Shown: positions 1 to 5,669 of the stretch, in pieces
How positions within the stretch are numbered: position 1 is the first letter of the stretch
Layout of the letters: each line of letters begins with the position of its first letter
Assembly: GCA_937880545.1 (NCBI GenBank)
Contig: CALFKA010000076.1
Span: 1 to 8,516, forward strand
Origin: an uncultured Clostridia bacterium
Lineage (GTDB): Bacteria; Bacillota; Clostridia; Peptostreptococcales; Acidaminobacteraceae
Direction: 5' to 3'
Length of the DNA: 8,516 nt
Notes under the pieces: model-generated
Databases searched by the model: none
What the model saw: the letters and a program-made list of their open reading frames with translations, nothing else
Told to the model about the DNA's origin: nothing
Program-made: the position numbers and the translations under genes

Positions 1-277
1 ATTGATATTCCAACGCAAAAGCGGCTTTTTATATCTTCAAAGTGTCAAACTCGGGTGATTAGTAAAGACTTTTTTTGATATTTCAGGCCAAAAATATGAC
101 TTCTTTTTATCCGAAGTACTTCTTGAAAAAACCGCCACGATAACCTGCTTTTAACATCTGGAAAAGAAAAAACGCTCCTATTTATAATAATAGCAGGAAA
201 CAGAAGGCAATATCGGACTTTCACCTACTTCTTTTCTATTTCTTATGTATAATTAAGTCAATGAATAGGAGGTTTAA
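1..277. other. AT-rich non-coding leader upstream of the aminotransferase gene
   Basis: No convincing coding region is visible here on either strand. The stretch is clearly richer in A and T than the genes to its right. It holds several A and T runs, a 10-bp palindrome GAAGTACTTC at 113-122, and two perfect TATAAT hexamers at 183-188 and 248-253. The second hexamer sits where a promoter for the aminotransferase gene should be. I see no clear terminator of an upstream gene and no riboswitch fold that I recognise. Confidence 0.6.
248..253 (+). promoter_or_regulatory. -10 element of the aminotransferase–NUDIX operon
   Basis: A perfect TATAAT lies 24 nt before the start codon. No good -35 hexamer is seen at 16-18 nt spacing (225-230 reads CTACTT), so the promoter would depend on its -10 or on an activator. 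Transcription would begin near 260, giving a leader of only about 18 nt that carries the ribosome binding site AGGAGG at 267-272. Confidence 0.5.
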
Positions 278-1456
278 ATGTTATCTAAACGCGCGCGTGA
301 CATGGCGCCTTCCATGACACTCGGAATCAACGCAAAAGTGAAGAGCCTGGAAGCAGAAGGAAAGACGATCATCGACCTCTCCATTGGCGAGCCTGACTTT
401 CTGACTCCGGACGTAGCAAAAGAAGCCGGCAAGGCGGCTATCGACAACAATATGACTCGCTATGGTCCCGCCTCGGGCTCCCTCGCCCTTCGTGAGACGA
501 TCGCAAAGAAACTAAAAGAAGAAAACGGCGTAGAGTATGCGCCGACGGATATCGTCGTCACCAGCGGCGCCAAGCATGCGCTGACCATCGCTTTGACAGC
601 TCTTCTTGATCCCGGCGATGAAGTCATCATCCCGGTCCCCTACTGGGTCAGCTATCCCGAGATCGTAAAACTCGTGGAAGGTGTGCCCGTCTTTGTCAAA
701 GGAAAAAAAGAGAAGGACTTCAAACTGACCTTTGAAGAGGTTGCGCCTTATCTCAGCGAAAAGACGAAGGCCATCATCCTCACAAACCCCTCCAATCCAA
801 CAGGTGCCGTGTACTTCAAGGATGAGTTGGAAGCACTCGTTGTTCCTCTGGTGGAAAAAGGACTGATGATTCTCTCCGATGAAATCTATGAGCGCCAGGT
901 GTATGACGGAGACTTTGTCAGCGTAGCCTCCCTAAGTCCGGAAATAAAAGCACATACGATCCTCATCAACGGTCTGAGTAAATCCGCCGCCATGACAGGC
1001 TGGCGCATCGGCTACACCGCAACAGAGCCCAAACTCGCCAAAGTGCTTGGCGACATCTCCTCACATCTTGTCAGCCATCCCAGCACCGTCTCACAGGAGG
1101 CCGCCCGTGCTGCACTGGAGAGCGCTCAGCCCGACATGAAACACAGGAGAGAAAAGTACAAAGAGAGAAGAGACTATATTTTGGACTTCTTAAAAGACGT
1201 CCCCGGCATCGGCTGTGTGGCGCCCGAAGGTGCCTTCTATGTCTTTCTCGACATCAGCTCCGTTCGCGACAAAGTGAAGGCGGAATCCCTCTCCCTACAA
1301 GTCTGCGAGGACCTTCTCGACAAACATCAGGTGGCACTGGTTCCCGGCATCGGCTTTGGCGCCGACGACTTCCTGCGCCTCAGCTACGCCGCCAGCATGG
1401 ACGACATCAAAGAAGCTCTCGCGCGCATCAAAATATACATGGAGCAGGCGCAGTGA
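278..1456 (+). CDS. aspB: PLP-dependent aspartate-type aminotransferase (class I/II)
   Basis: This 392-residue protein is a fold-type I, pyridoxal-phosphate-dependent aminotransferase. It most likely moves the amino group between aspartate and 2-oxoglutarate in the cytoplasm, linking amino acid synthesis to the TCA intermediates. The N-terminal IGEPDF motif is at 36-41 and the W123 ring-stacking position lies in PYWVSY. The NPTG motif is at 173-176, with D201 and Y204 in the DEIY cofactor site. The Schiff-base lysine is K235 in SKSAAMTGWRIGY, and R367 in FLRLSY binds the substrate carboxylate. Length is normal for the family. The ATG start is set by AGGAGG at 267-272, 5 nt upstream. The stop codon overlaps the start of the NUDIX gene. 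The family also contains aromatic and prephenate aminotransferases, so the aspartate preference is inferred from overall similarity to the Bacillus/Thermus type I-beta enzymes. Confidence 0.93.
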   Translation: MLSKRARDMAPSMTLGINAKVKSLEAEGKTIIDLSIGEPDFLTPDVAKEAGKAAIDNNMTRYGPASGSLALRETIAKKLKEENGVEYAPTDIVVTSGAKHALTIALTALLDPGDEVIIPVPYWVSYPEIVKLVEGVPVFVKGKKEKDFKLTFEEVAPYLSEKTKAIILTNPSNPTGAVYFKDELEALVVPLVEKGLMILSDEIYERQVYDGDFVSVASLSPEIKAHTILINGLSKSAAMTGWRIGYTATEPKLAKVLGDISSHLVSHPSTVSQEAARAALESAQPDMKHRREKYKERRDYILDFLKDVPGIGCVAPEGAFYVFLDISSVRDKVKAESLSLQVCEDLLDKHQVALVPGIGFGADDFLRLSYAASMDDIKEALARIKIYMEQAQ

Positions 1457-2037
1457 AACTGCTCTGTATCGAAGAAGCGCCCCTGAAATACCTGAAGACC
1501 CTGCGACTGCACTACGAAGACAAAAGCGGAAGAACCCGCGTCTGGGAAATGGTCTCACGCTCCGGAAAAGAGCGGCTTGAGCAGGACCTCGCCGGCGGAA
1601 ATCACTCGGACGGTCCGATGATTGTGGCCTGGAACGAAGAAAAGACCCATGTCGTCATGATTCGCGAATACCGGGTGGTGGCAGGAAAAGAAATTGTCAC
1701 TTTCCCGGCAGGACTCAGTGACGAAGACGAATCGATCGAAGCCGCCGCCATCCGCGAGTTCAAAGAAGAGACAGGCCTCGACTTCCACTACCTCGCACAG
1801 GAAGGTCCGCGCTATACCAGTGTGGGGCTAAGCGATGAAAAGGTTCATACAGTCTATGGGACTTTCACGGGAGAGCTGAGCCAAAAATATCAGGAAGACT
1901 CCGAGATGATTCTGCCCTTTCTGGTCGACAGGGAGGAAGCCATACGCCTCATCCATGAAGCAGAGATGACGGTCCGAAGCGCCTTCTGCCTGCAGATGTT
2001 CTTTCGCATCGGTCCTCTCTTTGACCTGATCCCCTGA
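1453..2037 (+). CDS. NUDIX hydrolase, ADP-ribose pyrophosphatase type
   Basis: This 194-residue cytoplasmic enzyme probably hydrolyses ADP-ribose to AMP and ribose 5-phosphate. The NUDIX box is complete at residues 87-109: G87, E93, then REFKEETGL with the metal-binding glutamates E102, E105 and E106. Just before it, REYR at 71-74 and TFPAG at 83-87 match the pattern seen before the box in ADP-ribose pyrophosphatases (NudF group). After the box, SVGLSDEK at 123-130 resembles the GFSDE-type loop of that group. The start is GTG, which overlaps the aminotransferase stop as GTGA, so translation is probably coupled; GGAG at 1441-1444 could also serve as a ribosome binding site. Length fits the family. 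Other nucleoside-diphosphate-sugar substrates are possible. Confidence 0.88.
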   Translation: MKLLCIEEAPLKYLKTLRLHYEDKSGRTRVWEMVSRSGKERLEQDLAGGNHSDGPMIVAWNEEKTHVVMIREYRVVAGKEIVTFPAGLSDEDESIEAAAIREFKEETGLDFHYLAQEGPRYTSVGLSDEKVHTVYGTFTGELSQKYQEDSEMILPFLVDREEAIRLIHEAEMTVRSAFCLQMFFRIGPLFDLIP

Positions 2038-2214
2038 GGAGAACACCGCAGAGCACTCCATCAACAAAAACGAAAAGGTAATCCTTGTGATGCAACTCGC
2101 CTTGATGGCAGCGATGCGAAGAAGACTTTGCAGCTCACTCTCGGTCAATGCGTCGCGACTTCTCAACACTCTTTGCAGGAACCGAGAAGATATTCACAAC
2201 CAAACGCACAACTG

Positions 2215-2265
2215 AAAAAAACAGCTCGAAAATGGAAGAGCAAATGAACGTTCGAAAGAGCTGTT
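2215..2265 (-). terminator. Probable rho-independent terminator of the saccharopine-dehydrogenase-like gene
   Basis: Read on the minus strand, AACAGCTC (2265-2258) pairs with GAGCTGTT (2227-2220) as a perfect 8-bp stem, followed at once by a run of T over about 2220-2215. A further GAA/TTC pairing can form inside after a small bulge. The loop is long (30 nt without the inner pairing), which lowers confidence. No T-run exists in the plus direction. Confidence 0.55.
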
Positions 2266-2289
2266 GAAAAACAATGATTCTCGATTTAC

Positions 2290-2341
2290 AAAGGCAGGTT
2301 CCCTTTTCTCATATAGAGACAACCAGGGAAAACCTGCCTTT
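2290..2341. repeat. Long inverted repeat able to form a multi-part hairpin
   Basis: AAAGGCAGGTT (2290-2300) is the exact reverse complement of AACCTGCCTTT (2331-2341). Inside this 11-bp stem, CCC (2301-2303) can pair with GGG (2326-2328) across an AA bulge. TCTC (2307-2310) can pair with GAGA (2316-2319) around an ATATA loop. Only three T follow the stem in either direction, so it is a poor classical terminator. It could be a weak bidirectional terminator, an mRNA 3' stabiliser, or a copy of a genome-wide repeat. Confidence 0.65.
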
Positions 2342-2360
2342 ATCAAGTGAAAATAGTGGC

Positions 2361-2372
2361 GAGAGCGCTCTC
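2361..2372. repeat. 12-bp perfect palindrome
   Basis: GAGAGCGCTCTC is fully self-complementary with no loop, which suits a protein-binding DNA site better than an RNA hairpin. It lies 59 nt beyond the stop of the minus-strand oxidoreductase gene. No promoter is seen next to it, so an operator role is only a guess. Confidence 0.4.
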
Positions 2373-2431
2373 ACTTTGCCGCATTCTTTTTCAGCATCGG
2401 CTCTATGAGAAGCATCTGCACAAAATCTTCT

Positions 2432-3625
2432 TTAATACTCCGTCGTAACGGTAAAGTCTTCTCTGATGGTGTAACTAAATCCGTTTCCTCTGATTCTTTC
2501 GGCTGTTTCTCTCATGAAAGCATCTGCTTCCTCAATCGCTTCTTCAACAACCAGAATGCCTTTTTTGCGAATTTTGCCTTGCGCCAGCATCTCTGCGCCG
2601 ATGAACAGCGGAATGGCGGTAAGAGGTGCCATATTTCCATTGATGCGCCCGACAAACGAAACACATTTTCCGTCCTTTTGTCCGTGGAGCTCTATCGCTG
2701 CACAGGCGGTGGGCTGACGTAAAAATTCTTTCAATTCTGCTTCCGTCATAGCCGGCTCCATTGCCTTTTGGGCCAGCATCGCCGCCATCGTAAAATCTCT
2801 GGGTGTGACTGGATTTCCATTGATCATAAACGGATGCACGGAAGTGAGTCCCCGTAGACTGACATCTCGAAAGCCTTCATACGAAGCGACCGGCTCCAGG
2901 CAAAAACGCACAGAAACATTTTTTGTTTCCGTTGCATATCTTGGGAAAGTAAAGACTTCCGGATGACCGATTCTTGTTACCTTTCGCTTCCCATAGGGGG
3001 CATGAAAGTCAAAGTCCCACTCTTCTCGGAAAGATGGTTCGTTATGCATCACACCGTCTTTTATATAGGGAGCATTATGGATGCACTCCAGCATGTGTCC
3101 CAGAACTGCAGGACCGCCCGGCTCTCTCGAATCAACTGCAAAATAAAATACGGCTTCTTCCAGCGAATCAAAAAATCGTTCATTGGCACTGCGAGCAAAT
3201 ACGGAGAGGATGCCGGGACTCGCTCCCAATCCCATGATCATGCTGAGCCCTTTTTCTTCTGCTTTTTTCGGGAGATCACTGCGGAATATCTCATGAAAGG
3301 CTTCAATATCATCACAGAAGTCTACGTAGTGCTTCCCTGCTTCAATCACTGTTTCGATGATGCCATACGCCAGTTCGTGATAGGGTCCGGTGCAGTTTGC
3401 CACTACGTCACAGTCAGAAATGACACGGCGCAGACTCTCTTTATCAGAAACATCCACTTGTGCCGCCTTGACAATCGGCGAATTCAGGGATTCTACAATT
3501 TTACGGTTTTTCTCAATATTTCGAGAACAGATGACGACCTCCGTAAATACTTTTCCATGAAGAAGCAGATCTCTCACGCCGTAAAGCGCCTGACTTCCGG
3601 CACCGCCTAAAACTACTAGTTTCAT
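2432..3625 (-). CDS. Saccharopine dehydrogenase-like NAD(P)-binding oxidoreductase
   Basis: This 397-residue cytoplasmic protein belongs to the saccharopine dehydrogenase/reductase-like family. Residues 1-130 form a Rossmann domain, with GGAGSQA at 7-13 after a beta strand. DVVANCTGPY at 73-82 and AGKHYVDFCDD at 96-106 are the typical family segments. GLGASPG is at 132-138. The C-terminal IPLFIGAEMLAQGKI (338-352) followed by KKGILVVEE also matches the family. I chose the ATG at 3625 because AGAAAGG lies 9 nt upstream. An upstream TTG at 3673 would add 16 residues, but it lacks such a site and family likeness. The gene has its own promoter and stands between two terminators. The substrate cannot be told: members act on saccharopine, carboxynorspermidine or unknown amino-acid conjugates. 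Codon choice looks a little less GC-rich than in neighbouring genes. Confidence 0.85.
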   Translation of the reverse strand: MKLVVLGGAGSQALYGVRDLLLHGKVFTEVVICSRNIEKNRKIVESLNSPIVKAAQVDVSDKESLRRVISDCDVVANCTGPYHELAYGIIETVIEAGKHYVDFCDDIEAFHEIFRSDLPKKAEEKGLSMIMGLGASPGILSVFARSANERFFDSLEEAVFYFAVDSREPGGPAVLGHMLECIHNAPYIKDGVMHNEPSFREEWDFDFHAPYGKRKVTRIGHPEVFTFPRYATETKNVSVRFCLEPVASYEGFRDVSLRGLTSVHPFMINGNPVTPRDFTMAAMLAQKAMEPAMTEAELKEFLRQPTACAAIELHGQKDGKCVSFVGRINGNMAPLTAIPLFIGAEMLAQGKIRKKGILVVEEAIEEADAFMRETAERIRGNGFSYTIREDFTVTTEY

Positions 3626-3693
3626 TCTTCCCACCCTTTCTGCAAAAGTGAAATATCTCTTCCACCCCGCCAAATAAAATACTATCTCAGCTC

Positions 3694-3721
3694 ATTATAC
3701 CACTGGGTGTATCTCGCACAA
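3694..3721 (-). promoter_or_regulatory. Promoter of the saccharopine-dehydrogenase-like gene
   Basis: On the minus strand a perfect TATAAT (3699-3694) is preceded by TGG, making an extended -10 element. A weak -35 hexamer TTGTGC (3721-3716) is spaced by 16 nt. Transcription would start about 60 nt before the ATG at 3625. Confidence 0.65.
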
Positions 3722-3773
3722 TTGTATATACTTATTATTCATTTAATTAAGAATAGATAAGGTGTTCTTTCAT

Positions 3774-3808
3774 AAAAAAAGTGGCCTAGCCTGTTAAGCG
3801 AAACCACT
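3774..3808 (-). terminator. Rho-independent terminator of the dnaX–ybaB–recR–EamA operon
   Basis: On the minus strand AGTGG (3808-3804) pairs with CCACT (3784-3780), extendable by two G·U pairs. Seven T follow immediately (3780-3774). It lies 22 nt after the transporter stop codon and ahead of the next promoter, as expected for the end of the operon. Confidence 0.7.
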
Positions 3809-3829
3809 GAATAACCTTGGTGAGAAGTA

Positions 3830-4714
3830 CTATTTATTCGAGAGTGCCCCTGCGGGACGCTCTTTTGCTGTGCTGAGGATGACGACACTTCCAAGGACAA
3901 GGACAAGTCCAATGACGCTCTTCAGACTCAGGTTCTCTTGGAAGATAAACACACCTACCAATACACTTGTCACAGGTTCAAGCGTCGTCAGAATAGAAGC
4001 CGTTTGGGCACTGATTAGCCGCAGACTGCTCTGCAAGAGGGTCATGGCAAGGACAGAGACGACGACTGCTCCTCCCAAAGCCGCACCCCATCCAACGAGC
4101 GAAGTACTCAAAGGAACTTTTCCCTGTAGTGGCCAAGCGAGTAGGACAAAGAGAGTGCAGAACCAATGTATGTAGAGATTTAACTGGAGGGGTTCAAGCT
4201 GTGAAAGGGAGCTCTTGTTGATCGTGAGAAGATAAGTGGCGTAGCTGATTCCGGAGAAAGTGGCTGTGGCCACTCCCACCGGATGAAGTCCTCCCGCCGT
4301 GTTTTGCATCAGCACCACTCCCGTCAGCGCTAAAAAAATACACACGATCTGCATCGATGTTGGCTTTTGACGGAAGAAGATAAAGGCGAGGAGCACGACA
4401 AAAATCGGATACCCAAAGTGGAAGGTCATCGCAACACCTGATGGGATCAGGGTGTAGGAGTAAATGAGAGAACCCAGTGTAGCGGTAAAAGCCGCTGACA
4501 CGAAAAGAACGGCCCGCAACTGGATAGCCGTAAGCTTTGCAATCGGCCCTCGGCTTTTTACGACAAACAATAAAATGACCGCACTGAAAAACACCCTTGC
4601 AAAGAGCAGGGTGAAGGGGGTCAAGCCGGCACCCATGGCTATCTTACTGAAAAGAGGTGCCAGTCCTGAGCAGATGCCCGAGAGCAGCGCGAACAGAGTT
4701 CCTTTAGATTTCAC
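3830..4714 (-). CDS. EamA/DMT-family inner-membrane transporter
   Basis: This 294-residue protein has about ten hydrophobic segments (near 5-27, 31-53, 67-90, 93-114, 120-137, 145-165, 178-197, 205-228, 236-258 and 264-282). They fall in two repeated halves of five, the standard layout of EamA (drug/metabolite transporter) proteins in the cytoplasmic membrane. LEPVTSVLVG at 245-254 is the usual signature in the second EamA repeat. Such proteins export or import small metabolites such as amino acids or nucleosides; the substrate here is unknown. The start is GTG, with AGGAG (4728-4724) 9 nt upstream. That site overlaps the recR stop codon TAG, so the gene is the last member of the dnaX operon. 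It has no clear functional tie to recombination. Confidence 0.88.
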   Translation of the reverse strand: MKSKGTLFALLSGICSGLAPLFSKIAMGAGLTPFTLLFARVFFSAVILLFVVKSRGPIAKLTAIQLRAVLFVSAAFTATLGSLIYSYTLIPSGVAMTFHFGYPIFVVLLAFIFFRQKPTSMQIVCIFLALTGVVLMQNTAGGLHPVGVATATFSGISYATYLLTINKSSLSQLEPLQLNLYIHWFCTLFVLLAWPLQGKVPLSTSLVGWGAALGGAVVVSVLAMTLLQSSLRLISAQTASILTTLEPVTSVLVGVFIFQENLSLKSVIGLVLVLGSVVILSTAKERPAGALSNK

Positions 4715-4726
4715 GTCATTGGTCTC

Positions 4727-5326
4727 CTAGTATGTGTGACGTCCTTCGATCGCCTTTAATAGTGTAATCTCGTCGCTGAACTCCAAGTCTCCTCCCACCG
4801 GAACACCGTGGGCAATGCGGGTGATGCGAGGGCCTTTCCCCTGCAATAGCTTGGAGAGATAGACGGCAGTGGCTTCCCCTTCAAGTGTCGGGGAATTGGC
4901 GAGGATGATCTCCTCCACCTCTCCCTCTTCCACTCTTTTTACGAGAGAGTCGATAAAGAGATCCTGTGGTCTCACCCCGTCTAGCGGCGAGATTCTTCCG
5001 TGGAGTACATGGTACAGTCCTCTATATTCACGGGTGCGTTCGATCGCCAAAAGATCCCTGGGCGTATCGACGACACAGATGATCTTGGGATTTCTTCTGG
5101 CATTCGAGCAGAACTTGCAGAGTTCTTCTTCTGTCAGGTAGTGGCACTGCGAGCAGAGATGTAGTTTTTTCTTCATCTCCACAATGGCGCGGGCGATGTC
5201 GACGGCCTCGCGCTCACTCATCTCGACGAGGTTGTAGGCCATCTTCTGGGCGGTCTTGCTTCCGATGCCCGGAAGACGGGCCAGCTGCTCAATGAGATGC
5301 TGCAGAGAAAGCGGAAGATCCTGCAT
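4727..5326 (-). CDS. recR: Recombination mediator protein RecR
   Basis: RecR works with RecO (and RecF) to load RecA onto gapped single-stranded DNA during recombinational repair. The 199-residue length is exactly typical. Residues 10-30 hold the helix-hairpin-helix with LPGIGSKTAQ. C58, C61, C70 and C73 form the C4 zinc finger. The Toprim domain spans about 80-175, with CVVDTP at 84-89, HGRISPLDGVRP at 109-120 and PTLEGEATAVYL at 146-157. The C-terminal HGVPVGGDLEFSDEITL (173-189) closes the protein. Its ATG shares one base with the ybaB stop (TAATG), and no strong ribosome binding site precedes it, so translation is probably coupled to ybaB. Confidence 0.97.
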   Translation of the reverse strand: MQDLPLSLQHLIEQLARLPGIGSKTAQKMAYNLVEMSEREAVDIARAIVEMKKKLHLCSQCHYLTEEELCKFCSNARRNPKIICVVDTPRDLLAIERTREYRGLYHVLHGRISPLDGVRPQDLFIDSLVKRVEEGEVEEIILANSPTLEGEATAVYLSKLLQGKGPRITRIAHGVPVGGDLEFSDEITLLKAIEGRHTY

Positions 5327-5661
5327 TATAGACCCGGGATTCCCAGCCCACCGGTGAATTTGCCCATCACCTCATTCATGGCTTCATCGGATTTGCGAAT
5401 CGCTTCATTGACGGCGGCGACAATCAAGTCCTGGAGCATTTCAATGTCGTCGGGGTCGACAACATCCGGCTCGATCTCCACTTCCAGGATTTCTCTTTTT
5501 CCATTGATGCTCACTTTGAGGGCTCCCCCTCCGACGCTGACGTCATAGACCTTTTCTTCGGCCTCTTCCTGCGCTTTTTGCATCTGCGCCTGCATCTTCT
5601 GGACCTGTTTCATCATCTGGTTCATATTCCCCATGCCGGGGATGTTGCCTCTTCTGGCCAT
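5326..5661 (-). CDS. ybaB: YbaB/EbfC family nucleoid-associated DNA-binding protein
   Basis: This 111-residue protein belongs to the YbaB/EbfC family of small dimeric DNA-binding proteins commonly encoded between dnaX and recR. An N-terminal stretch rich in Met, Gly and Asn (about 1-16) leads into a Gln/Lys/Glu-rich helix at 17-38. Then comes GGGALKVSINGKREI at 44-58, the usual beta hairpin, followed by DPDDIEMLQDLIVAAVNEA at 69-87, the conserved dimer helix. The ATG is preceded by AGGAGG with 4 nt spacing; this site overlaps the dnaX stop TAG. The 3' end overlaps recR by one base. Confidence 0.96.
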   Translation of the reverse strand: MARRGNIPGMGNMNQMMKQVQKMQAQMQKAQEEAEEKVYDVSVGGGALKVSINGKREILEVEIEPDVVDPDDIEMLQDLIVAAVNEAIRKSDEAMNEVMGKFTGGLGIPGL

Positions 5662-5669
5662 GTTTCCTC

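Larger units (their letters stand above)
2038..2431. other. Gene-free stretch with three inverted repeats
   Basis: This 394-nt gap separates two convergent genes. Positions 2038-2219 hold nothing recognisable. A 41-codon plus-strand frame at 2090-2215 and a minus-strand frame running into the NUDIX gene both lack a good ribosome binding site and any family likeness. Positions 2215-2375 carry two hairpins and a 12-bp palindrome, which are listed separately. No clear plus-strand terminator with a T-run is seen after the NUDIX gene; the hairpin at 2290-2341 is the best candidate. Confidence 0.6.

Noticed and set aside
14..31. AAAAGC/GCTTTT pairing near the left edge as a terminator
   Set aside because: The two arms are one base apart, so no hairpin loop can form.
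1828..2169. 113-codon minus-strand frame covering the 3' part of the NUDIX gene and the following gap
   Set aside because: The part in the gap looks mildly protein-like, but most of it is antisense to the NUDIX gene, it has no good ribosome binding site, and no family is recognisable.
2090..2215. 41-codon plus-strand frame after the NUDIX gene
   Set aside because: Only a weak AAGG lies 11 nt upstream, the translation is unremarkable, and the other frames of this stretch are also open.
2963..3610. 215-codon plus-strand frame opposite the saccharopine-dehydrogenase-like gene
   Set aside because: It is fully antisense to a gene with clear family motifs, and its translation is Cys/His/Phe-rich without any recognisable domain.
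3626..3673. TTG start giving a 413-residue form of the saccharopine-dehydrogenase-like protein
   Set aside because: The extra 16 residues lack family likeness, whereas the ATG at 3625 begins the Rossmann strand and has a good ribosome binding site.
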